Assembly: GCF_036057275.1 (NCBI RefSeq)
Contig: NZ_CP107945.1
Coordinates: forward strand, 2,046,001-2,110,000
From: Streptomyces sp. NBC_00390
Lineage (GTDB): Bacteria > Actinomycetota > Actinomycetes > Streptomycetales > Streptomycetaceae
Direction of reading: 5' to 3'
Length of the DNA: 64,000 nt
Positions 23,489 to 31,388 of this stretch are shown here, piece after piece. Positions within the stretch are counted from its first letter, which is position 1. The number at the start of each line of letters is the position of its first letter. Made by a program: the position numbers and the translations under genes. The notes under the pieces are model-generated. The model saw only the letters and a program-made list of their open reading frames with translations, had not been told where the DNA came from and did not search any database.

Positions 23489-25266
23489 GCGAAGCTCCAG
23501 GGGTCGGGGACGACGGGGGCGCCGTGCGCATCGCGGCTGATCGAGCCGGTGAAACGCGGGTCGTGATGCAGGTCGGACAGGTCGGTGGTGACGCGGGTCG
23601 CGGTCAGACCGTGGGTGTGCAGCAGGTGCAGGGCGTCGTCCGTGGGCAGAGCGCGCAGGTCGTGCGCGGCCGCGGCCGCGGCGCAGTCGTCGCGCGGGGC
23701 GACCCAGCCGTCCGCCGTGGGCAGCGGACGGCGGAACCCGGCCGGGCGTCTCGGGTGGTCACCGCGGACCGCCCGGCGCAGGGCGGGTGCGGTCAGCACG
23801 TCGGCCGCGCCGAGCAGGGAGGAGTCCACCCGTACGCCGTGGCCGATGCGCTCCCGCAGGAGCAGCCCGGCCAGGACCGCCTCTGCGCCGAGCAGGCCGC
23901 CGAACACATCGAGCAGGGTCATCAGGGAGGGAGCCGGCTTCTCGTCCTCGGGGCGCACGGCCTCGCCGACACCGGTGCGGGCCTGGACCACGAAGTCGGT
24001 CCCCATGGGAGCGTCTGCGAGCCGTCCTGCCCAGCCGCTGGTGCAGGCGTACACCAGCGCGGGGTTGACGCAGGCGAAGTCGTCGGCGTCCAGGCCGAGT
24101 TCCGCGGCTTTGCCCGGAGCCCAGTTGTGCAGGAACACATCGGCCTCCGCGGCCATCTCCCGCAGGCGGCGGCGGTCCGCTTCGGCCTTGATGTCGACCT
24201 CGACGGCCTGCTTGCCCCGGTTGAGCGCGAGCCAGCGGGCGGAGATCCCCGAGCAGGCGGGCGGCATGCCGCGCAGAGGGTCGCCGCCCGGCGGTTCGAT
24301 ACGGATCACGTCGGCGCCGAGCAGGCCCAGAAGGTGCGCGGCCAGCGGGGCCTGGATACGGCGCCCTGCCTCCAGCACGGTCAGGCCCGCAAGGGGCCGT
24401 CCGAGGACGGGGCCGGGGACGGGCGTGCGGGGCATACGGCCGGGTCCCATGACGTCCAGGGCCCAGGGTGCCGCGCCGTCGTGTTCCGCGGCTCTTTCGG
24501 CGAGCGTGCGCAGGACGCAGACCTCGGCCCCCGAGACGGAGGCGGCCTGCCGGATCCGGTGCAGGGGGTGCGCCTGTGCCGTGGTGTGGAGCGCCTGCGG
24601 GAAGGGGGCGCAGGCCGTCGCGTAGCGGAACTGGAACGGCCGCCAGCCGGCGCGTACCGCATCCGCCGGTGCCTGAAGGGCACGCCAGAAGGCGGCCCAC
24701 ACTCCCGCGTCCAGGGTCTCCAGTTCGAAGAGAATCCCGTCGGCCGAGACGAAGGGCGGCCCGCCGGGCGCGAGTTCGGCCGCCTCGCCCTCGTCCGCTC
24801 CCGCAGCGGCCATGTACTGGGACACGGCCAGCAGTCCGGCCCGGTCGGCCCGGGTGGTGACCTGGGCCGGGGAGCAGCCGCGCGCCTGGCCCAGTAAGGC
24901 GGCGAGGAGCCCCTGCACCGTCAGGACGGCGGTGGCCGCGGCCGTGAAGTCGGCGGCCAGGCCACGCGGTTCACCGTCGCGTCGCCCGTGTACGGCCATG
25001 ATGCCGGTGGCCGCCTGCACGGTGGCTTCGTCGTCGATGCCCGTCCCCCGGCTCGCCCACGTCGTACGGGCCTCGGCCGGCGCGAAGTCTCCGCCGCTCA
25101 GCACGGTGTGGCCGGCCGGCCTGGCGCCGGGGGCGGTGTCGGCCGCCTGTGCCCCGAGAAGACGCAGATGCCCGGAGAGCACACTCGTGATCTCCGGTGG
25201 TCCGGATGTGTCGAAGCGCAGTGTGTCGAGTGGCTGAACCGTCTGCGTGGTGACTGGTGACGCCAT
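23485..25266 (-). CDS. Two-lobed class III CoA transferase (CaiB/BaiF), cluster A
   Basis: A 593-aa protein. The C-terminal half from about 275 is a clear class III CoA transferase: LAGLTVLEAGRRIQAPLAAHLLGLLGADVIRIEPPGGD, NRGKQAVEVDIK, DVFLHNWAPGKAAELGLDAD, then the second part of the interlocked fold. The N-terminal 270 residues look like a degenerate second copy lacking these motifs. It moves CoA between acids, so it may use an acyl-CoA made by the overlapping ligase. The gene at 55287-57032 has the same length and layout, so this is one family shared by clusters A and B. ATG 25266; the longer frame is not coding-like. Confidence 0.82.
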   Translation of the reverse strand: MASPVTTQTVQPLDTLRFDTSGPPEITSVLSGHLRLLGAQAADTAPGARPAGHTVLSGGDFAPAEARTTWASRGTGIDDEATVQAATGIMAVHGRRDGEPRGLAADFTAAATAVLTVQGLLAALLGQARGCSPAQVTTRADRAGLLAVSQYMAAAGADEGEAAELAPGGPPFVSADGILFELETLDAGVWAAFWRALQAPADAVRAGWRPFQFRYATACAPFPQALHTTAQAHPLHRIRQAASVSGAEVCVLRTLAERAAEHDGAAPWALDVMGPGRMPRTPVPGPVLGRPLAGLTVLEAGRRIQAPLAAHLLGLLGADVIRIEPPGGDPLRGMPPACSGISARWLALNRGKQAVEVDIKAEADRRRLREMAAEADVFLHNWAPGKAAELGLDADDFACVNPALVYACTSGWAGRLADAPMGTDFVVQARTGVGEAVRPEDEKPAPSLMTLLDVFGGLLGAEAVLAGLLLRERIGHGVRVDSSLLGAADVLTAPALRRAVRGDHPRRPAGFRRPLPTADGWVAPRDDCAAAAAAHDLRALPTDDALHLLHTHGLTATRVTTDLSDLHHDPRFTGSISRDAHGAPVVPDPWSFA

Positions 25267-25415
25267 GCCTCTCCTCTCCTGGCGACACGGCGGTGGCCGT
25301 CGCCCCGGGGTCGTTCGGAACGTGGGAACTCCGGAGCGTTCGCACCCGACCAGTTCCACGTAGAAGTCAGTCGGACAGGCGTTCCCACGAGTTCCCGGCC
25401 AACCGAAGGAGAGCA
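25267..25415. promoter_or_regulatory. Divergent promoter region of cluster A
   Basis: 149 bp between the leftward CoA-transferase start and the rightward acyl-CoA dehydrogenase start. It presumably drives both arms of cluster A. AAGGAGAGCA precedes GTG 25416. No repeat structure was seen. Confidence 0.45.
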
Positions 25416-26621
25416 GTGACAAGTCGAGTCGGCGAAGAGTCGTCCCAGCCCCGACCCGGATGCAGCCGACCGGAGTTGCGGGAGCAGGTCGAGGAGTTCG
25501 TCCGCGGCCGCGTGATCCCGCGCGAACCGGTACTGGACGCCGGCGGGGCCGACGCCATGTCCGCATTGGACGAACTGCGGAGCCAGGCCAGGGCGGCGGG
25601 GCTGTGGGCACTGCCTCTGCCGGCGGAACTGGGGGGCCACGGGCTCACCCTGAGCGAGTACGCCGGACTGGCCGAGGCCGAGGGGGCAAGCGACCACGGG
25701 CCGGCGGCTCTGGGCTCCGCTCCCCTGCTGGACGTGTCGATGCTGGCGCGGCACGCCGGAGCGGGGGTCCGTGAGCGGTATCTGAAGCGGCTGGTGGCCG
25801 GGGAGATACGGTCCTGCTACGCGATGACCGAGCCCCACGTTCCCGGCACCGACCCGTTCCTGACAAGAACACATGCCAGGCAGCTGGGGGACGGAAGCTG
25901 GAGCGTCACCGGGCGCAAGTGGTTCACCTCCGGAGCCGCGAACGCCGACCTCATCACCGTCCTGGCCCGCACCGACGGGAGCGCCGGCGACCGGGAGGGA
26001 CTGTCCCTCCTCCTGGTGCCCACCGACTCCCCCGGCTTCCGCGTGGTGCGCGAGCTGCCCGTCCTGGGCGCGACCGGTCAGTGGGAGGTCGAACTCGACC
26101 AGGTCAGCGTGCCGGCCGGCCACCTTGTCGGCGAGCGCGGCCAGGCCCTCTCCATCGCCGGAGAACGGCTGCAGTGGGGCCGTGCCCTGCGCTGCCTGCG
26201 CTGGCTCGGCCAAGGGCGGCGGGCCTTCGACCTGATGTGCGAGCGAGCCGTCTCCCGGAGCGGCTCCCGAGGACCGCTCGCCTCCCACCAGCTCGTCCAG
26301 CAGCATGTCTTCGACGCACTGCTCGCCCTGCGCACCACCCGTCCGCTCGTCCACGAAGCCGTCGCGCTCATCGACGCGGGGCGGGACGCACACATCGAGG
26401 TGGGCCTGGCCAAGGTCGCGGCGGCCCGCATGCTGCAGCAGGTCGCGGACGCGGCGATCCAGGTCCACGGAGCCGCCGGCCTCGGGCCGGACACCGCGCT
26501 GCCCGCGCTGTTCCGCACCGGCCGGGCCGCCCGCATCCTCGACGGACCGGACGAGCTGCACATCACGTCCGTCGCGCGACGGGTACTGCGCGGCTACGCG
26601 AGGAGCGCTACACCTGAGTGA
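25416..26621 (+). CDS. Acyl-CoA dehydrogenase (cluster A)
   Basis: A 401-aa flavoprotein with ACAD landmarks: AMTEPHVPGTDP (FAD-binding loop region), GSWSVTGRKWFTSGAANADLITVLART, the helical C-terminal domain, and ILDGPDELH near residue 385 (the DGPDE variant of the family's EGTSE motif). It oxidises an acyl-CoA at C2-C3. GTG 25416 has an excellent ribosome site; the frame upstream of it is not coding-like. It is divergent from the ligase/CoA-transferase pair and overlaps the opposing GH88 gene by 14 bp at the 3' end. Confidence 0.88.
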   Translation: MTSRVGEESSQPRPGCSRPELREQVEEFVRGRVIPREPVLDAGGADAMSALDELRSQARAAGLWALPLPAELGGHGLTLSEYAGLAEAEGASDHGPAALGSAPLLDVSMLARHAGAGVRERYLKRLVAGEIRSCYAMTEPHVPGTDPFLTRTHARQLGDGSWSVTGRKWFTSGAANADLITVLARTDGSAGDREGLSLLLVPTDSPGFRVVRELPVLGATGQWEVELDQVSVPAGHLVGERGQALSIAGERLQWGRALRCLRWLGQGRRAFDLMCERAVSRSGSRGPLASHQLVQQHVFDALLALRTTRPLVHEAVALIDAGRDAHIEVGLAKVAAARMLQQVADAAIQVHGAAGLGPDTALPALFRTGRAARILDGPDELHITSVARRVLRGYARSATPE

Positions 26622-27693
26622 TGTCGACCAGGCCGGTGAGCGCGGCCAGACCAAGGGCCAGGAAGAAGTCGCCCCAGATCAGCTCGTGGCGCACCGCGGT
26701 GGCCTTGGCGGTGTCGTAACAGCCGTCGAGCAGCATGCCGGCGGGACGGTGTGCGGCAGGCCCGTCCGCTGTGGGCGGCGAGAGATGCGCCTCGACCAGA
26801 CGGTTCAGGACGGCAACGGCCCGGCAGGAGCACGCCCGTGCCGTGGAGCCCGGTGTGCGCGCGAGTTTCAGCAGGGCAACGGCCGTGATCGCGGCGGCCG
26901 AGGTGTCGAGGGGCCCCTCGGGACGGGAACGGTCGGCGAACGGCACGAGGGGGTCGGACGGCAACGTCGCCTCGGACAGCAGCCGTTCGGCCGCGCGGAC
27001 GAGCCCGTGCGGCGGCGGTCCGGGCGTCCGGTGCAAGGCGTCGGCGACGGCCAGGAGCAACCACGCCCTCCCCCGGCTCCAGCCCGGCGGCGGGTCCTCG
27101 CAGGGGTGCCAGCCCGTCTCGGCGTCGAAGCGCCAGGCGGGCCGGGGCCCGTCGTCACCGAGGCACAGATCGAGGTGCCGTTGCAGATGGGCCCCGGCCG
27201 CTGCGGCTCCTTCGGGTCCTGCGGCAGCGAGCAGCGGGACCATGCCGGGCACGCCGTCCGCACGCGCCAGCAGCCGTGGACCACCCAGCGCCGATCCCCA
27301 GGGAATCAGACCGAGTCCGGGATCCATGGCCCCCAGACATGCCTGGGCCGCCCGTGAGCGAAGTGCGGTGGCCTCACCGTCCCCGAACGCCAGGGCGGTG
27401 CCGTACCAGAGGATCAGGCCCCGCGTGACCGTATCGGCATCCGCCCACGGCGCGAGGCGCGCCGTGCACTCCGACGCGGCCGCCCGGTCGGCCTCGGCAC
27501 CGGTGTACCGCGCCCGCAGCCAGAGCAGCCCGGCCCAGAACCCCCCGGTCCACGAGCCGCGGCCGGTCGTGGTCCACCGGCCGCTGCCGGGGTCCGCGTA
27601 CAGGGGGAAGCGCGTTCCGACGTCGGTCCTGGTCACGGCAGCCCGGTCGAGTACGGACGCCAGGGCACGGCCGGCCCAGTCCTTCGGAGTCAC
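26608..27693 (-). CDS. Glycoside hydrolase family 88/105-like protein
   Basis: A 361-aa soluble protein of the (alpha/alpha)6 barrel type: GSGRWTTTGRGSWTGGFWAGLLWL, PPGWSRGRAWLLLAVADAL, DTSAAAITAVALLKL, and the ending GCYDTAKATAVRHELIWGDFFLALGLAALTG, which matches the CYD...ELIWGDY block of unsaturated glucuronyl hydrolases. No signal peptide, so a cytoplasmic substrate is expected. GTG 27693 overlaps the MFS stop (GTGA), so transporter and hydrolase are coupled. Its role beside CoA-ester enzymes is unclear; it might remove a sugar acid from an imported or stored compound. Confidence 0.7.
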   Translation of the reverse strand: MTPKDWAGRALASVLDRAAVTRTDVGTRFPLYADPGSGRWTTTGRGSWTGGFWAGLLWLRARYTGAEADRAAASECTARLAPWADADTVTRGLILWYGTALAFGDGEATALRSRAAQACLGAMDPGLGLIPWGSALGGPRLLARADGVPGMVPLLAAAGPEGAAAAGAHLQRHLDLCLGDDGPRPAWRFDAETGWHPCEDPPPGWSRGRAWLLLAVADALHRTPGPPPHGLVRAAERLLSEATLPSDPLVPFADRSRPEGPLDTSAAAITAVALLKLARTPGSTARACSCRAVAVLNRLVEAHLSPPTADGPAAHRPAGMLLDGCYDTAKATAVRHELIWGDFFLALGLAALTGLVDITQV

Positions 27694-28901
27694 GCCGCTG
27701 CTCCGGTTCGTTCCCGCCGGTCGCGTACGGCCCAGGCCACCGCGACGGCGCAGGCGGCCGCGAACTCGGCCGCCACCAGCAGCCAGCCGGCTCCGTAACG
27801 GCCCCTCTCCGCGAGCAGCCCGAACAGCGGCGGCCCGACCGCGAATCCGGCGAAGAACCCTGCGGCGACCAGTGCCGAGTCCTGTCCCGCGCGGCCGGGT
27901 GCGGCGCGCTGCATGACCAGCACCATGGAAACCGCGTTGCCGGAGACGGCGAACACTCCGACGGCGACAGCCGCGACCCACGCCAGTGGGGCTGCGTACA
28001 GGGCGGCCGCAAGAAGACCGGCCGCCATCACCGATCCGGCCGCGAGCCATCCGGGCAGCCACTCCGCGCGCCCGGGTCCGGCCGCCTTCGACCAGCCCAC
28101 CCGGCCGGCGATCCCCGCCACGCCGAGCACGGCCACCAGGGCAGCGGCCGCGGTGGGTCCCATGCCGAGCTTCTGTGCGCCGAACAGGGCGAGATAGGTG
28201 TTGACCGAGGCGATGCCGCTGCCCAGCAGCAGCGAGAAGACCGCCAGCCACGCCACGAGGCCGCGCGGTACGAGCGACGTGCGCGGGCCTGCCGAGGGCG
28301 GCGGAGGGTCGGACGGAAGGGCGCGCAGCGTCCAGAGCCCCGTGAACACTGCCGAGGCGGCGGCGGTCCACACGGCGCCGCGCCAGCCGAGCCCGCCCGC
28401 CAGCGCGGCGAGCGGCAGCCCGGCCGCGAAGGCGCCCAGCTGGACCCCCGACTGTTTCATTCCGGTCACCGCGCCGCGCCGGTCGGGCGGAACCGACGCC
28501 AGAATGGCCTTGTTGGTCGCGGGATTGGCGAGCGCCTGGGGCAGGCCGCCCAGCGCGACCGCGGCCAGCAGCAGTGGGGCACCGGGTGCGGCACCGATCA
28601 GCGCCAGTGCGAGGGCGGAGACCATCAGCAGAACGACGAGTGCGCGCCGCGGGCCGATCCGGTCCACCAGCCGCCCGCCGGTGGGAGAGAGCACCGCCGC
28701 GGTCCCGAAGCCGATCGTCGTCGTCAGGCCGAGCACGGTGGGAGAGATACCCAGTTCGTCGACCAGCCGCGGGCCGAGCGCGCCGAGCAGGAACAACTGC
28801 AGCATCGAGAAGGCCATGGCACAGGTGAGCAGAGCCGTCAGCCGTCGCTCTGCCTGCCTTTCCGGACCGGTTGCCGGTGCCGATGTGCCTACCGCCCCCA
28901 C
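27690..28901 (-). CDS. MFS transporter (cluster A)
   Basis: A 403-aa protein with 12 predicted membrane segments and the MFS motif GGRLVDRIGPRRALVVLL. It belongs to the CynX/sugar-phosphate-like MFS class by general appearance (ANPATNKAILASVPPDRRGAVTGMKQSGVQLG). GTG 28901 is preceded by AAGGGAG at 5 nt; the frame upstream to 29141 is not coding-like. Translationally coupled to the GH88-like gene, so it may import that enzyme's substrate or export its product. Confidence 0.83.
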   Translation of the reverse strand: MGAVGTSAPATGPERQAERRLTALLTCAMAFSMLQLFLLGALGPRLVDELGISPTVLGLTTTIGFGTAAVLSPTGGRLVDRIGPRRALVVLLMVSALALALIGAAPGAPLLLAAVALGGLPQALANPATNKAILASVPPDRRGAVTGMKQSGVQLGAFAAGLPLAALAGGLGWRGAVWTAAASAVFTGLWTLRALPSDPPPPSAGPRTSLVPRGLVAWLAVFSLLLGSGIASVNTYLALFGAQKLGMGPTAAAALVAVLGVAGIAGRVGWSKAAGPGRAEWLPGWLAAGSVMAAGLLAAALYAAPLAWVAAVAVGVFAVSGNAVSMVLVMQRAAPGRAGQDSALVAAGFFAGFAVGPPLFGLLAERGRYGAGWLLVAAEFAAACAVAVAWAVRDRRERTGAAA

Positions 28902-29088
28902 TGTGTCTCCCTTCCGCGCCGCGGCGCGGCACCCTGAGAACCATGTCAGGAGTCGGGTCCGCCAACTACCGGGTTCCGGAGGCCACTTGTGGCGTGCGCC
29001 ACATCTCGGGGACGGACGACGACGCGGCCGGAAAATTCCGTACCGGTCCGTGCCGGCCACGAGGGCGGGGTGCGAGGATGAGAGCGCC

Positions 29089-29874
29089 ATGACCCCGGGC
29101 CGATGTTGTCGAGCGTTACGGGCTGCGACGTTCGCGGCCACCTGCGTGCTGCTCGCAGCCCTCGGTCACATCCTCATGTCGGGAACGACTGTGCCGTGGT
29201 GGGCGATGGCCGCGGCGTTCGCCGGTACCGGCGCGACGGCCTGGGCCCTCGCCGGCCAAGAACGCGGAATCCTCGTCGTCACATCGGCCTCGGTCGCGGT
29301 CCAGGCCGTACTGCACTGCGGATTCTCGCTGGCCCAGGCGACGGTGCGCCCGTCGCTGCCTGAGAGCTCCTCCTTCGCTCAGCAGTGGGCCCAATACCTG
29401 CTGTGCGGAGCGAAGTCCGCCCTCCTTCCACCTTTCGAGGCCCTGCGCGTCGCGTCGGACGCGGGCCTCGGCAGACACCTGCACCACGCATCGCCGGGCA
29501 GCGCGGGCACGCTGATGCCGGGCGGGGGCGATCACACCCACCACTCCATGGCCGCGATGGCGGACGGCACGGCCACGCTCGCCGGACACGGTATGGCCGG
29601 CATGTCCCCGGTCGGGATGCTGGCCGCCCACCTGCTGGCCGCATTGCTGTGCGGCGTCTGGCTCGCGTACGGGGAGCAGGCCGCTTTCCGGGTGCTGCGC
29701 GCGTTCGCGGGATGGCTTCTCGCCCCTGTGCGGTTGCTTCTCCGCCTGCCCGCGCCCGCCCACCGTCCACGCATCCGCGACCGCCGCGCCCACCGGGCCC
29801 GCGTGTTGCGGCAGTTCCTGCTCGTTCACGCCATCACTTCGCGGGGTCCGCCTGCGGGGACCGCTGTCGTCTGA
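29089..29874 (+). CDS. Polytopic membrane protein with His/Met-rich loop
   Basis: A 261-aa protein with four to five membrane segments and a long loop at about 130-180 rich in His and Met (HLHHASPG, DHTHHSMAAMADG, GHGMAGMSPVGM), followed by a basic C-terminal tail. Such loops bind copper in CopC/CopD- and PCu(A)C-associated proteins. Similar integral membrane proteins sit near ECF sigma factors in Streptomyces; here a sigma gene begins 138 bp downstream on the same strand. A copper-sensing or handling role is inference. The start at ATG 29089 marks where hydrophobic coding sequence begins. Confidence 0.72.
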   Translation: MTPGRCCRALRAATFAATCVLLAALGHILMSGTTVPWWAMAAAFAGTGATAWALAGQERGILVVTSASVAVQAVLHCGFSLAQATVRPSLPESSSFAQQWAQYLLCGAKSALLPPFEALRVASDAGLGRHLHHASPGSAGTLMPGGGDHTHHSMAAMADGTATLAGHGMAGMSPVGMLAAHLLAALLCGVWLAYGEQAAFRVLRAFAGWLLAPVRLLLRLPAPAHRPRIRDRRAHRARVLRQFLLVHAITSRGPPAGTAVV

Positions 29875-30012
29875 CAGCTGGTTCCCCGAACGCGTGACGA
29901 CTTCCGCCACGCGCCTCGGGCATCGGCCGCGCCACGCGCCAGGCCGTACGACTCACCGGCCCCCGCCCATCGGTGCGGCGCCGGATCCCGATTCCCCGAA
30001 GGACATCAGGCG

Positions 30013-30708
30013 ATGACACCTGCCCTGCCCCCACACGACTCCACCGCTGCCCGCAAGACGTCGCGGCATACGCACGGTGCCGACGAAGCGGTGACCCGAC
30101 TGGCACTCGCCGCGCGGGGCGGTGACCCGCAGGCCGTGGACCGCTTCGTCCGCGCCCTGCACCGCGACATCTGGCGTTACGTGGCCTATCTGAGCGCCGA
30201 CCCGCAAGCCGCCGACGATCTCGCACAGGAGACGTTTCTCCGGGCCCTCGGCAGCCTGCACCGGTTCGAGGGCCGCTCCTCCGCGCGTACCTGGCTGCTG
30301 TCCATCGCACGGCGCACGGTGGTGGACAGCCTCCGCCACGCAGCCGCCCGGCCAAGGCTGTCGGAGAGGGACGACTGGCAGACAGCCGCCGAAGAGACCC
30401 AGCCACGCGGAGTCCCGGGCTTCGAGGACGGGATCGCCCTCGCCGAGCTCCTGGCGACGATCCCGGCGGAACGCCGGGAAGCGTTCGTCCTCACCCAGCT
30501 CCTCGGGCTGCCCTATGCCGATGCGGCCAGGGCCATGGGCTGTCCCGTCGGCACGGTCCGCTCACGCGTGGCCCGCGCCCGCCTCGCGCTGATCGCTCTC
30601 CTGACGGACAGTGAGGCGCCGGCCGGGGCGCTCGCGCGATCGCCGCTGGACGACCGAGGCCGACGTACTGCTGCACGCACGGCAGTTCTCGAGGCCGCCA
30701 TGTCCTGA
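30013..30708 (+). CDS. ECF-family RNA polymerase sigma factor
   Basis: A 231-aa protein with sigma region 2 (DIWRYVAYLSADPQAADDLAQETFLRAL, RTWLLSIARRTVVDSLR) and region 4 (IPAERREAFVLTQLLGLPYA, GCPVGTVRSRVARARLALI). The C-terminal 30 residues are extra. No zinc-binding anti-sigma gene is adjacent; the upstream His/Met-rich membrane protein is a candidate regulator. ATG 30013. Confidence 0.9.
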   Translation: MTPALPPHDSTAARKTSRHTHGADEAVTRLALAARGGDPQAVDRFVRALHRDIWRYVAYLSADPQAADDLAQETFLRALGSLHRFEGRSSARTWLLSIARRTVVDSLRHAAARPRLSERDDWQTAAEETQPRGVPGFEDGIALAELLATIPAERREAFVLTQLLGLPYADAARAMGCPVGTVRSRVARARLALIALLTDSEAPAGALARSPLDDRGRRTAARTAVLEAAMS

Positions 30709-30789
30709 CGGCCTCGGGAGCGAGAGAGTGCGGGACGGCCGTGCGGCCCGGCGGCTCGGTCGGCGGACGGGTCTGGGATTCTTTTCCTC

Positions 30790-30975
30790 ATGAGCACACC
30801 ACCGGACGGCTTGCCTGTCTACCGAGTCCTGACCGGGCCTGATGACGCCGCGTTCTGCCGTCGTGTGAGCGAAGCGATCGACCTCGGCTACGAATTGCAC
30901 GAAGGCCCCGCCGTCACTTTCAACGGTGAGCACGTCATCGTCGCCCAGGCGCTGGTCTGGCCGGCACTGCCGTAG
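30790..30975 (+). CDS. DUF1737-like small protein
   Basis: 61 residues with the DUF1737 pattern: LPVYRVLTGPDDAAFCRRVSEAIDLGYELHEGPAVTFNG, then VIVAQALVWP. These are short soluble proteins of unknown function. ATG 30790 follows the sigma gene by 81 bp on the same strand, with only a weak ribosome site. Confidence 0.75.
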   Translation: MSTPPDGLPVYRVLTGPDDAAFCRRVSEAIDLGYELHEGPAVTFNGEHVIVAQALVWPALP

Positions 30976-31051
30976 CGGCCTCGGGAGTGGCGGTGGCCGT
31001 GATCGGCCTGTGCCGTGAGAAGGGCCGCACGGGTCGGGTGAGTTGTGAGGC

Positions 31052-31216
31052 TCACCTGGGCCCGTGTGACCTGCTTTCATCCTGCCGAGTCGCGGGGTCG
31101 GCGGCTGCCGCCCCGGCGGCGATGGCCTCGGCCTCCCTGCGCTCGCCCTCGGCCTGCGAGCGCTTGCCGTACAGGGCGGTCCACACGCCCAGCAGGCCGA
31201 GCACCCCGTAGATCAT
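31052..31216 (-). CDS. Short single-span membrane protein
   Basis: 54 codons from ATG 31216: one membrane helix at the N-terminus (MIYGVLGLLGVWTALYG) followed by a charged, Ala/Glu-rich tail (RSQAEGERREAEAIAAGAAA). Strong third-position GC supports coding. The reading frame continues upstream for 55 codons without any ATG, GTG or TTG, so this start is the only standard one, although it lacks a clear ribosome site. Function unknown. Confidence 0.45.
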   Translation of the reverse strand: MIYGVLGLLGVWTALYGKRSQAEGERREAEAIAAGAAAADPATRQDESRSHGPR

Positions 31217-31388
31217 GACGGGGCTGACCGCCAGGGCCTTCGCCCTGCCGGCCGGTTCGACGCTTCCACCACGCGCCGGGGACGCGGCGCGTGCACGTGG
31301 AGCCGCCCATGTCGTCGACCACGACCGACACCCCTTGCACTCGCGGGGGCAACGGCTCCGCCGGGCGGGAACGCGTGACCCTCAAGGC

